From assembly GCF_900106805.1 (NCBI RefSeq), contig NZ_FNNP01000004.1:186001-250000 (forward strand): 64,000 nucleotides of DNA, in the 5' to 3' direction. The position numbers were made by a program, and so were the translations under genes. The stretch comes from Ruegeria halocynthiae. GTDB taxonomy: Bacteria; Pseudomonadota; Alphaproteobacteria; Rhodobacterales; Rhodobacteraceae. Below are positions 35,280 through 43,173 of the stretch, in pieces (position 1 is the first letter of the stretch; every line of letters starts with the position of its first letter). The notes under the pieces are model-generated. The model ran no database searches. It was not told the DNA's origin and worked only from the letters and a program-made list of their open reading frames with translations.

Positions 35280-37430
35280 TTATTCTGCGCTTTCCTCTTT
35301 CTTTTCTTTCTTCTCGGGAACGACCTCTTCGCCGGTTTCCTGATCGACCACTTTCATCGACAGGCGAACCTTGCCGCGATCGTCAAAGCCCAGCAGCTTG
35401 ACCTTCACTTCCTGACCTTCCTTCAGAACATCTGACGGGTGGTTCAGGCGGCGGTTTTCGATCTGGGACACGTGGACCAGACCGTCGCGCTTGCCAAAGA
35501 AGTTCACGAAGGCACCGAAGTCGACGATCTTGACCACTTTACCGGTGTAAACCTGACCTTCTTCCGGCTCAGCAACGATCGAGTGGATCATCTCATAGGC
35601 CTTCTTGATCGATTCACCGTCGGGCGAGGCGATCTTGATGACGCCATCGTCGTTGATGTCGACCTTGGCACCCGAAACTTCGACGATCTCGCGGATGACC
35701 TTACCGCCCGAGCCGATCACTTCACGGATCTTGTCGGTCGGGATGTTCATGGTCTCGATGCGCGGCGCATGGATCGAGAAATCGTTGGTCTCGGACAGGG
35801 CTTTGCTCATCTCACCCAAGATGTGCATCCGGCCGTCTTTGGCTTGTGACAGGGCCTTTTCCATGATCTCAGGCGTGATGCCCGCGACCTTGATGTCCAT
35901 CTGCAAAGAGGTGATGCCGTTTTCGGTTCCCGCCACTTTGAAGTCCATGTCGCCCAGGTGGTCTTCGTCACCCAGAATGTCCGACAGGATGGCATATTCG
36001 CCGTCATCTTCCAGGATCAGGCCCATGGCCACACCGGCAACGGCTGATTTCAACGGAACACCCGCATCCATCATCGACAACGAACCGCCGCAGACAGACG
36101 CCATCGAGCTGGAGCCGTTGGATTCAGTGATCTCCGACACGATGCGGATCGTGTAGGGGAAGTCGGTCGCCGCAGGCAGAACCGCCTGCAAGGCGCGCCA
36201 TGCCAACTTACCATGGCCGATCTCGCGACGGCCAGGGCCCATGACCCGGCCAACTTCACCAACCGAATACGGAGGGAAGTTGTAATGCAGCAGGAAGTTC
36301 GATTTGAAGTTGCCATGCAGCGCGTCGATGAACTGTTCATCGTCACCGGTGCCCAGCGTGGTCACAGCCAGCGCCTGCGTTTCACCACGGGTGAACAGGG
36401 CAGACCCATGGGTCCGTGGCAGCATTCCGGTTTCCGAAACGATACTGCGGATCTCGTCGGTCGCACGACCGTCGATCCGCTTGCCCGTTTTGACAACGTC
36501 ACCACGCAGAATGCCAGCTTCAAGCTTTTTGAGGGCTGAACCAAGGTTGCTGTCTTCCAACTGCTCTTCGCTCAGCGATTCTTTGATCGCGGTGCGGGCA
36601 GCGGCAACAGCGGCAGTGCGCTCTTGCTTGTCGGTGATCGCGAAGGCGGCGCGCATTTGCTCTTCACCGGCAGCTTTGACAGCTGCGGACAGCTCTGAAT
36701 AATCAGGCGCCTGGAAGTCAAACGGCTCTTTCGCGGCGTCTTCGGCCAGTGCGATGATCAGGTCGATAACCGGCTGAATCTGCTCGTGCGCGAATTTGAC
36801 CGCACCCAGCATTTCGGCTTCGGACAGCTCATACGCTTCTGATTCAACCATCATCACGGCATCTTTGGTGCCGGCAACAACCAGATCCAGACGCTGTTCG
36901 GGGTTCAGGCGCAGGTCCTGCATGTCATCAACGGTTGGGTTCAGGACGTAATCGCCATCCTCAAAACCAACGCGGCAACCGGCGATCGGGCCCATGAACG
37001 GTGCGCCAGACAGGGTAAGCGCAGCGGACGCCGCGATCATCGCAACTATGTCGGGGTCGTTGACCAGATCGTGGCTCAGCACGGTGCACATCACCAGAAC
37101 TTCGTTCTTGAAGCCATCGACGAACAGCGGGCGGATCGGACGGTCGATCAGACGCGCAGTCAGCGTCTCTTTCTCGGTCGGGCGCGCCTCGCGCTTGAAG
37201 AAACCGCCTGGAACTTTACCGGCGGCATAGTATTTCTCTTGATAGTGTACGGTCAGCGGGAAAAAGTCCTGACCGGGTTTTTGCGCCCGCGCAAAGGTCA
37301 CGTTTGCCATGACGCTGGTTTCGCCCAGCGTGGCAATCACGCTGCCGTCGGCCTGACGGGCAACCTTGCCGGTTTCCAGTGTCAGCGTTTCTTCGCCCCA
37401 CTGAATTGATTTCTTTGTTACATCAAACAT
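35280..37430 (-). CDS. pnp: Polyribonucleotide nucleotidyltransferase (PNPase)
   Basis: The 716-residue enzyme has two RNase PH domains (first with [26 protein letters not shown], second with [16 protein letters not shown] and [28 protein letters not shown]), a KH domain ([20 protein letters not shown]) and a C-terminal S1 domain ([33 protein letters not shown]). It degrades RNA phosphorolytically 3' to 5' and joins the degradosome. The C-terminus is a charged EKKEKKEES tail. AGGA lies seven bases before the ATG. rpsO, its usual neighbour, is 7.5 kb upstream on the same strand. Confidence 0.97.
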   Translation of the reverse strand: MFDVTKKSIQWGEETLTLETGKVARQADGSVIATLGETSVMANVTFARAQKPGQDFFPLTVHYQEKYYAAGKVPGGFFKREARPTEKETLTARLIDRPIRPLFVDGFKNEVLVMCTVLSHDLVNDPDIVAMIAASAALTLSGAPFMGPIAGCRVGFEDGDYVLNPTVDDMQDLRLNPEQRLDLVVAGTKDAVMMVESEAYELSEAEMLGAVKFAHEQIQPVIDLIIALAEDAAKEPFDFQAPDYSELSAAVKAAGEEQMRAAFAITDKQERTAAVAAARTAIKESLSEEQLEDSNLGSALKKLEAGILRGDVVKTGKRIDGRATDEIRSIVSETGMLPRTHGSALFTRGETQALAVTTLGTGDDEQFIDALHGNFKSNFLLHYNFPPYSVGEVGRVMGPGRREIGHGKLAWRALQAVLPAATDFPYTIRIVSEITESNGSSSMASVCGGSLSMMDAGVPLKSAVAGVAMGLILEDDGEYAILSDILGDEDHLGDMDFKVAGTENGITSLQMDIKVAGITPEIMEKALSQAKDGRMHILGEMSKALSETNDFSIHAPRIETMNIPTDKIREVIGSGGKVIREIVEVSGAKVDINDDGVIKIASPDGESIKKAYEMIHSIVAEPEEGQVYTGKVVKIVDFGAFVNFFGKRDGLVHVSQIENRRLNHPSDVLKEGQEVKVKLLGFDDRGKVRLSMKVVDQETGEEVVPEKKEKKEESAE

Positions 37431-37440
37431 ATGCGTATCC

Positions 37441-37500
37441 TAGAAGGGAGCACTCCCGGCCCTCCGGGTCTCCCGTTTGCATGGCGGCCCCATTGCCGCC
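37441..37500 (-). other. Leader hairpins of pnp
   Basis: The region just before pnp can form GGCGGC/GCCGCC (37483-37488 with 37495-37500), CCCGG/CCGGG (37455-37459 with 37464-37468) and GGGA/TCCC (37446-37449 with 37454-37457); the last two overlap and exclude each other. In E. coli the pnp leader folds into an RNase III substrate used for autoregulation. A similar role is inferred only from position and folding. Confidence 0.45.
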
Positions 37501-37606
37501 GATCCCATTTTTATTTTCGTCTGAGTGCCGGGATCAGGGCACAACGTCTCAGATACCGCGCGCATACATGAGATTGCGCTGGAAGGAAAGAGAAAGTGAT
37601 CCCGGT

Positions 37607-38509
37607 TCAATCCGTCAAAGACTGCAGCTTTTGCCAGAAGACCTGCGCTGCCGAGTGGGTATCTCCTGCACGCCGGGCGGCGCAGATGTTCCACTGAATT
37701 CGGGGGTGCGGTTCGATCAGCGCCACTTCGCCCGTTGCAACCGCTTCGGCAAAGGTTTCGGGCATACCGCCAACGACGAAGCCATCCTCTGTCAGCAAAG
37801 TTGTGAGAAATGCATAATCATCGCTCTCAATCGTCGGCATCGTGGCTACCTTTTCCGCGGCCTCCGGCGTTCCCCCCAGGGCCTGAGCAATCACCGCGCG
37901 CCAGTGCTTGTGCAAATGCGGTGAGGCGAAAGGATGGGAAAACAAATCCTTCAGGCTGGGATTGTCCATTTTATGCAGCGGGTGCGAGATATGGGCGGCA
38001 AACATAACAGCACGTTTTTCGAACATCATCAGTTCGATATTCTCGGTTTCAGGCGTGTGCGTCAGGTCACCGACGTAAATGTCAATCTCGCCATTTTCGA
38101 GCATCTCTATCGGCGTTTGGCGGGCGCTGACGTCTATACGGGCGCGCAGGCCCGGATAAGCCATTTGCGCCGCACTCAGGGCGGGTTGGATCAGCGTCCG
38201 GGGTGTCAGCGGCCCGCAGCCGACATGAACAACCTGATCAGTTTCCAGCCGGATTCGGTTCGTCTGGTCGGCGCAGGCGATCAGGTCTGAGTACAGTTTT
38301 TTGGCTACCGGCAGATAGGCCCGCCCTTTGCGGGTCAAAGTACTGTTGCCACGCCGGCGGTCAAAGAGGACAAAGCCGACCTGCTCCTCAGCCAAAGAAA
38401 TATAGCGTGACAATGACGCGTTCGAGACTCCCGTCCGCTTTGCAGCCTGCTGAAAGCTGGAAGTTTCGGCCAAATGCAGAAAGGCAGACAGGGGTTTTTC
38501 AGATAACAT
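37607..38509 (-). CDS. LysR-family transcriptional regulator
   Basis: The 300-residue protein has the LysR winged helix (LSAFLHLAETSSFQQAAKRT, GVSNASLSRYISLAEEQVG, LFDRRRGNSTLTRKGRAYLP) and a co-inducer domain (VHVGCGPLTPRTLIQPALSAAQMAYPG, DIYVGDLTHTPE). ATG at 38509 is preferred (AAGG eight bases upstream) over an upstream in-frame start lying in the sulfatase promoter region. It diverges from the sulfatase gene with 124 bp between starts, so it probably controls the sulfatase/BCCT pair. Confidence 0.92.
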   Translation of the reverse strand: MLSEKPLSAFLHLAETSSFQQAAKRTGVSNASLSRYISLAEEQVGFVLFDRRRGNSTLTRKGRAYLPVAKKLYSDLIACADQTNRIRLETDQVVHVGCGPLTPRTLIQPALSAAQMAYPGLRARIDVSARQTPIEMLENGEIDIYVGDLTHTPETENIELMMFEKRAVMFAAHISHPLHKMDNPSLKDLFSHPFASPHLHKHWRAVIAQALGGTPEAAEKVATMPTIESDDYAFLTTLLTEDGFVVGGMPETFAEAVATGEVALIEPHPRIQWNICAARRAGDTHSAAQVFWQKLQSLTD

Positions 38510-38550
38510 GGGCACGCCTTTGATTTCAGGTTTTCGAGTTTTAATTTCAG

Positions 38551-38576
38551 AACTTGCAAGATGGAAAGCCCAAGTT
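38551..38576. promoter_or_regulatory. AACTTG-N14-CAAGTT inverted repeat in the LysR/sulfatase intergenic region
   Basis: AACTTG (38551-38556) and CAAGTT (38571-38576) form an interrupted palindrome, with CTTGCAAG overlapping its left arm. The spacing and location suit a LysR tetramer site. The assignment is by position. Confidence 0.45.
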
Positions 38577-38633
38577 GCGATCCCGACAAGCCAGCGTCTA
38601 GGACCGGGGGACCACAATCGGGAGACTCAAAAG

Positions 38634-40202
38634 GTGTTTCAGATCAAATCTATAACAACTGGCATAACCGTAGCATTATGTGCGGTGGCTTCAATCGCGG
38701 CCGCTGAAACGGAAAAGCCCAATATTCTGGTGATCATGGCGGATGATGTTGGCTGGGCAAGTCTTGGCAGCTATCATCAGGGGGTCAAAAGCATCCAGAC
38801 GCCAAATCTGGATCAACTTGCTGCACAAGGCGCACGGCTGACGGACTATTACGCGCAGCCCAGCTGCACCGCAGGACGGTCCGCCTTTATCACTGGCCAG
38901 TTTCCGGTTCGGACAGGGATGCATACCGTCGGCCTTCCTGGCGACCCGGTAGGGCTGAGCGACGAGGACCCGACGCTGGCAAATATCCTCAAATCCATGG
39001 GTTATACCACCGGGCAGTTCGGCAAGAATCATCTGGGAGATCTGAACAAGTTCCTGCCCACCGCCAAGGGCTTTGATGAATACTGGGGCTGGCTCTATCA
39101 CCTCAACGCGATGGAATATGCGTCTGACCCGGATTGGCCGGATGATCCAGAATTTGCGGCCCAGTTTGGCCCGCGCAACATCATCCACGCTTTCGCCACG
39201 GACACGGTTGATGAAACCGTTGATCCGCGCTGGGGTCTGGTCGGCAAACAACGCATCATCGATGACGGCCCGGCCCCGCCGGAACGTCAGAAAACGCTGG
39301 ATGATGAGGTGACAGCCCACACCATCGACTTCATCAATCGTGCCGTCGACAGCGACACACCGTTCTTTGTTTGGATGGCCCCGGCGCGTGCGCATGTCTG
39401 GACCCATCTCAGCGCGGAATACGAGGCGATGCTGGGCGATGGGCGCGGCCTGCAGGATGTGGTCATGAAAGAGCTTGATGACAATGTGGGCAAAGTCACC
39501 GCGCATCTCGAGGAATTGGGCATCGTCGACAACACCATCGTTCTCTTCACCTCGGACAACGGCCCGGAAACGATGACATGGCCTGATGGTGGCACCACGC
39601 CGTTCCACGGCGAAAAAGGCACAACATGGGAGGGCGGTTTCCGCGTGCCCGCCATCATCCGCTGGCCGGGCACGATCGCCGAAGGTCAGGTTCTGAACGG
39701 CATCTTTGACGGTATGGACTGGATGCCCACGCTGGTTGCTGCTGCCGGTGGATCGCAGGATTTGCCCGCCGATCTGTTGAAGGGATATGATGGTTATCAG
39801 GTGCATCTGGACGGGTACAATCAGCTCTCGTATCTGGCCGGTGAGACCCCAAGCAACCGCAAGGAAATCGTTTACTACGAAGGCACCGACCTGCAGGCGA
39901 TCCGCTATCAAGACTGGAAAGCGCATTTCACCATTCAGGAAAAAGGCTGGGCCGGCCCCAAGGAGGAACTGAACGCGCCATTGTTGTTCAACCTGCGCCG
40001 TGACCCCTATGAAAAAGCAGCCGAGGAATCGGGTATGTACACCCGTTGGATGGGCAACAAGATGTGGGCCTTCGGCCCCGCCGCCCGACTGGTGCAGGCA
40101 CATCTGTCAAGTTTTGCCGATTTCCCGCCTCGCGGTGCGACAGTAGGCAACGAAACCCATGTTCAAGAGCAGGTCAGCAGCGAAGGCGGCATGTCGCAAT
40201 AG
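38634..40202 (+). CDS. Periplasmic sulfatase (arylsulfatase family)
   Basis: The 522-residue precursor has a signal peptide (MFQIKSITTGITVALCAVASIAAA). The sulfatase fold follows: NILVIMADDVGWASLG with the metal Asp pair (37-38), the formylglycine site CTAGR (Cys at about 78, type I C-x-A-x-R), the GKNHLGD motif and TSDNGPE. The Cys is converted to formylglycine by a separate maturase not encoded here. GTG at 38634 is chosen because GGGAG lies nine bases ahead and the signal peptide begins there; the frame runs open from 38508. It hydrolyses a sulfate ester; the natural substrate is unknown. Confidence 0.9.
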   Translation: MFQIKSITTGITVALCAVASIAAAETEKPNILVIMADDVGWASLGSYHQGVKSIQTPNLDQLAAQGARLTDYYAQPSCTAGRSAFITGQFPVRTGMHTVGLPGDPVGLSDEDPTLANILKSMGYTTGQFGKNHLGDLNKFLPTAKGFDEYWGWLYHLNAMEYASDPDWPDDPEFAAQFGPRNIIHAFATDTVDETVDPRWGLVGKQRIIDDGPAPPERQKTLDDEVTAHTIDFINRAVDSDTPFFVWMAPARAHVWTHLSAEYEAMLGDGRGLQDVVMKELDDNVGKVTAHLEELGIVDNTIVLFTSDNGPETMTWPDGGTTPFHGEKGTTWEGGFRVPAIIRWPGTIAEGQVLNGIFDGMDWMPTLVAAAGGSQDLPADLLKGYDGYQVHLDGYNQLSYLAGETPSNRKEIVYYEGTDLQAIRYQDWKAHFTIQEKGWAGPKEELNAPLLFNLRRDPYEKAAEESGMYTRWMGNKMWAFGPAARLVQAHLSSFADFPPRGATVGNETHVQEQVSSEGGMSQ

Positions 40203-40231
40203 CGCCCGGCCGCCCCTTCAGTTGATCAGAA

Positions 40232-40259
40232 AACGTCCGTCAATGTGCGGGCGTTTTTT
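40232..40259 (+). terminator. Rho-independent terminator after the sulfatase gene
   Basis: AACGTCCG (40232-40239) pairs with CGGGCGTT (40248-40255, one G-T pair) around an 8-nt loop, ending in six T (40254-40259). The downstream BCCT gene therefore has its own promoter region (AT-rich, 40260-40320). Confidence 0.85.
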
Positions 40260-40433
40260 GTATTAATATTCGAGTTATTGAATGCATTTGGTGAAAGTTT
40301 AGTATCCGTATAGGCTAGAACCACCATACCTGCGGTCGATAAGACGGAACTTCGCCAAGGGAATACCAATACCATCTCCGTCCGCCGGTCGAATACCTTG
40401 GCGTTTGCATGTCGCGAACAGAAGGGCAGACGC

Positions 40434-42035
40434 ATGGCACAAACAAAGAAAATGTTGGATCCGGATCCCCGGATTTATGACTTTGAGACCGAATATGAGC
40501 TTGGGCAGGATAACGTCCGACCTTTCGGTCTGGACATCCACAATCCGGTCTTTCTGATCTCAAGTGTATTGATATTCGCGTTCGTCCTGATCGCGCTTGC
40601 CAATCAAGAGGCCGCAGCAACCTTCTTTGGGTGGCTCCGGCCATGGCTGACCAGCACGTTTGACTGGTTTCTGGTTCTATCAGTCGATGCGATAACCCTG
40701 TTCTGTCTGGTGCTGATCATCCTGCCGGTGGGCAAGGTGCGGATCGGTGGCAAAGACGCCAAGCCCGACTATTCGTACGCCGGTTGGATTGCGATGATGT
40801 TCGCCGCAGGCATCGGCATTGGGCTGCTGTTCTTCGGCGTGATGGAACCGGTTTATTACAACTTTGCTGAAGACGGCAACGCAGTGCCGCTGGGCATCGA
40901 CATCGCGGTGCCGGGCAATGAATACGCCGGCATCGTTGGCACGATCCACCACTGGGGGCTTGAAGGTTGGGCGGTCTATGCTGCCGTGGGTCTGAGCCTT
41001 GCGATTTTCAGCTATAACCTCGGGTTGCCACTGACCTTGCGCTCGGCGTTTTACCCAATTCTGGGCGAGCGCGTCTGGGGCTGGTGGGGCCACATGATTG
41101 ATACGCTGGCAGTGTTTGCCACGCTCTTTGGTTTGACCACATCTCTGGGACTGGGGGCGCAGCAGGTTGCGGCAGGCCTGTACGAGGTCTTTGGCATTGA
41201 ACCCAGCCCCACCGTCACTGTGCTGTTGATCATCGGTATTACCCTGATCGCGCTGGGCTCGGTCCTGATGGGGATGGACGCGGGTGTCAAACGATTGAGC
41301 GAGATCAATATGATCATGGCTGTCGGCCTGTTCGTGTTTGTCATCGCAATGACTGGCATCGGCACCGCTATTGCGCGCTATTTCAGCGTGATGACGGATT
41401 ACGTGCTGCACTTACCAGCACTGTCAAACCCGTTCGGGCGCGAAGACACCAGCTATTTCCACGGCTGGACAACATTCTACTGGGCCTGGTGGATTGCGTG
41501 GTCGCCTTTCGTGGGAATGTTCATTGCCCGGATCTCCAAAGGCCGAACGGTGCGGGAATTCATCATCTGCGCCCTTCTGGCCCCTACGGCGGTTTGCGCG
41601 CTGTGGATGTCGACTTTCGGTGGTGCAGCCATCGACATGCTGAACGCAGGTGGCGCCGAAGGCGTTCGCGCGACGGTAATTGACAGCTATGCCCCCGAAG
41701 GTGCGCTGTTCGGCTTCCTGAAAGAACTCCCGCTCAATGGCATCGTCGCACCCATCGCGCTGATCCTGATCGTGGTGTTCTTTGTCACTTCGTCAGACTC
41801 GGGCTCGCTGGTGATCGATACGATCACAGCCGGCGGCAAGATGGACGCGCCAGTGGTGCAGCGCGTATTCTGGTGCACACTTGAAGGTCTGGTTGCCATC
41901 GCGCTTCTGCTCGGAGGCGGCCTTGCCGCGTTGCAAGGCGCCGCCGTTTCGACCGGTATCCCGTTTACGCTGGTGGTTCTGATCATGTGCTATTGCCTCT
42001 GGCTGGCACTGAAATCGGAACGCTCTAAGATGTAA
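40434..42035 (+). CDS. BCCT-family transporter (betaine/choline/carnitine/DMSP type)
   Basis: The 533-residue protein has twelve predicted membrane segments and the BCCT signatures: the GIGIGLLFFGVMEPVYYN helix, HHWGLEGWAVYAAVG and the YFHGWTTFYWAWWIAWSPFVGMFIARISKGRTVREF block, which contains the aromatic box residues that bind quaternary ammonium groups. The TSSDSGSLVIDT stretch follows. It imports betaine, choline, carnitine, DMSP or a related zwitterion with Na+ or H+. ATG at 40434 is chosen (AAGGG ahead). The nearby sulfatase suggests a sulfated osmolyte as a possible substrate, but choline sulfatases are usually cytoplasmic, so this is weak. Confidence 0.93.
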   Translation: MAQTKKMLDPDPRIYDFETEYELGQDNVRPFGLDIHNPVFLISSVLIFAFVLIALANQEAAATFFGWLRPWLTSTFDWFLVLSVDAITLFCLVLIILPVGKVRIGGKDAKPDYSYAGWIAMMFAAGIGIGLLFFGVMEPVYYNFAEDGNAVPLGIDIAVPGNEYAGIVGTIHHWGLEGWAVYAAVGLSLAIFSYNLGLPLTLRSAFYPILGERVWGWWGHMIDTLAVFATLFGLTTSLGLGAQQVAAGLYEVFGIEPSPTVTVLLIIGITLIALGSVLMGMDAGVKRLSEINMIMAVGLFVFVIAMTGIGTAIARYFSVMTDYVLHLPALSNPFGREDTSYFHGWTTFYWAWWIAWSPFVGMFIARISKGRTVREFIICALLAPTAVCALWMSTFGGAAIDMLNAGGAEGVRATVIDSYAPEGALFGFLKELPLNGIVAPIALILIVVFFVTSSDSGSLVIDTITAGGKMDAPVVQRVFWCTLEGLVAIALLLGGGLAALQGAAVSTGIPFTLVVLIMCYCLWLALKSERSKM

Positions 42036-42057
42036 GCATGGTTTGCTGACAAACACG

Positions 42058-42086
42058 AAACGCCCGCTGAAAAGGCGGGCGTTTTC
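42058..42086 (+). terminator. Rho-independent terminator of the BCCT gene
   Basis: AAACGCCCGC (42058-42067) pairs with GCGGGCGTTT (42075-42084) around a 7-nt loop, followed by TC and TTGTTT. It starts 22 bases after the stop. Confidence 0.9.
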
Positions 42087-42145
42087 TTGTTTACGGTATG
42101 ATCTTTATGCTCTCGCCAGAACGCTGATGATCCAGCGGAAAGGCG

Positions 42146-42358
42146 TTACTGCAGCGAGTCCTCGCGCGGGCGCTGGGTCGGGTGTTCCATCCGCTCGTCT
42201 TCAAGAATACCTCGGAGGACGGCTGCGGTTTCAACTTTCGAAATCGACTTTTTCGCCAGATCTGGATCAGACGGCATCATGGATGTTCTGGTAATGTTGG
42301 CATCGTGAAACATCTTGCTCGCAAGCACACGATTCAGGACTGTTCTCAAAGGCATCAT
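42146..42358 (-). CDS. Possible small hypothetical protein (about 69-70 aa)
   Basis: Two consecutive ATG codons start a frame of about 70 codons, with GGAG four bases before the first (seven before the second). The product, MPLRTVLNRVLASKMF and onward, is helical and charged (KKSISKVETAAVLRGILEDERM). I recognise no family, and overlapping frames make it doubtful. Kept as tentative. Confidence 0.3.
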   Translation of the reverse strand: MMPLRTVLNRVLASKMFHDANITRTSMMPSDPDLAKKSISKVETAAVLRGILEDERMEHPTQRPREDSLQ

Positions 42359-42564
42359 TCAACTCCAGCATAAATTGGTCGTCAAATCGTTGTCGCCGCG
42401 GGTCAGGCCCAAGCCACTTGAGGGAAAGGCTCAAAGACCATACTCCGTGAGTGGTAACCCGCAGCGACACGGCGCATGTAAGAAATAGTTGACCCCGAGA
42501 AAGGGGGAAGAAATCCGGGTTTCGTATCATTTTTCAGACCGCGCTGAAAAAAACGAAAGCATAG

Positions 42565-42581
42565 CTTACGCTTACGTCAAC
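42565..42581. promoter_or_regulatory. CTTACGCTTACGTCAAC motif, related to the fadH palindrome
   Basis: Read on the minus strand it is GTTGACGTAAGCGTAAG, that is TTGACGT-AA-GCGTAA, similar to TTGACGT-TC-ACGTCA at 26933-26947. It lies in a gene-poor stretch; no gene starts close enough on either side to name a target. Confidence 0.35.
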
Positions 42582-42727
42582 TTCCTGAGCCAAAGCCGAT
42601 TGTTCGCGACGCTACGTCACAATTTCAATCCCGTTGGCGCAGGCTGGACAGCGTTAAAATGACCGCCCGATCAGAAGCGTTGGCATGACCGCAATCCAGG
42701 CCGGGAAAGGGTCTTGCGTCACCAACG

Positions 42728-42757
42728 AAAAAGGGCGCGCCCGGTACAGGCGCGCCC
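42728..42757 (-). terminator. Strong minus-strand terminator without an assigned gene
   Basis: Minus-strand GGGCGCGCC pairs perfectly with GGCGCGCCC around TGTACCG and is followed by five T and CGTT. No minus-strand gene lies directly upstream of it (the next is rpsO, with its own terminator). It could end an unannotated minus-strand RNA or be the leftover of a lost gene. Confidence 0.7.
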
Positions 42758-42773
42758 AGTAAAAGGGAGGGCT

Positions 42774-42818
42774 ATGAAAAACCTGACGCTCGAAACAAAA
42801 GAAGCGTCCACTCACTAA
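42774..42818 (+). other. 14-codon ORF with strong ribosome binding site
   Basis: ATG at 42774 is preceded by AAGGGAGGGCT, an excellent Shine-Dalgarno at good spacing, yet the frame stops after MKNLTLETKEASTH. It may be a leader peptide, a small protein, or the head of a degraded gene. It lies 16 bases past the hairpin at 42733-42757. Confidence 0.35.
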
Positions 42819-43173
42819 CACACTCAGGATGGTGCAATCCGCACCTGCGGTCAGTGAAGTGGTTCACATGAAGCGAAGATTTTGTCACCGGGCAAAACAA
42901 TCTGCTGGTGAAGTGCAAGTTGTTACAGGGGTGATGACGGCAGTGCGCCGATCATTGCGCGGCCTTGTGCAAGACCGAATACTCAAGATTGATCATCCAG
43001 TTTCGTGGCCAATAGCATGAGATTTTTTTGACCCGGAACTCTGATACCAAGTTCCGGATTAATCGCGCGCTTAATCCGCTTAAAATCCACAATTCTTTAC
43101 AAATTGGCCGAATACTGATAGTTTTCAGTGTTATTCTGCATGTTTTTTTCTGAGTTCTTTCTGGGGGAAAGTT

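Larger units (their letters stand above)
42092..43173. other. Gene-poor stretch between the BCCT and VPLPA-CTERM genes
   Basis: No ORF in this 1.1 kb has convincing coding character. It holds a possible 69-70-codon minus-strand ORF (42146-42358), a TTACGCTTACGTCAAC site, a minus-strand terminator, a 14-codon plus-strand ORF with a strong ribosome binding site (42774-42818), a weaker 63-codon plus ORF (42829-43020), and a CCGGAACT/AGTTCCGG inverted repeat (43033-43057). Upstream of the VPLPA-CTERM gene the DNA turns AT-rich with a TTTACA element near 43095, a possible -35. Confidence 0.5.

Noticed and set aside
38691..40103. Minus-strand 470-codon ORF across the sulfatase gene
   Set aside because: The plus-strand sulfatase has all family motifs; the antisense frame has none.
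42829..43020. 63-codon plus-strand ORF
   Set aside because: It has no good ribosome binding site, no folded look and no recognised family.
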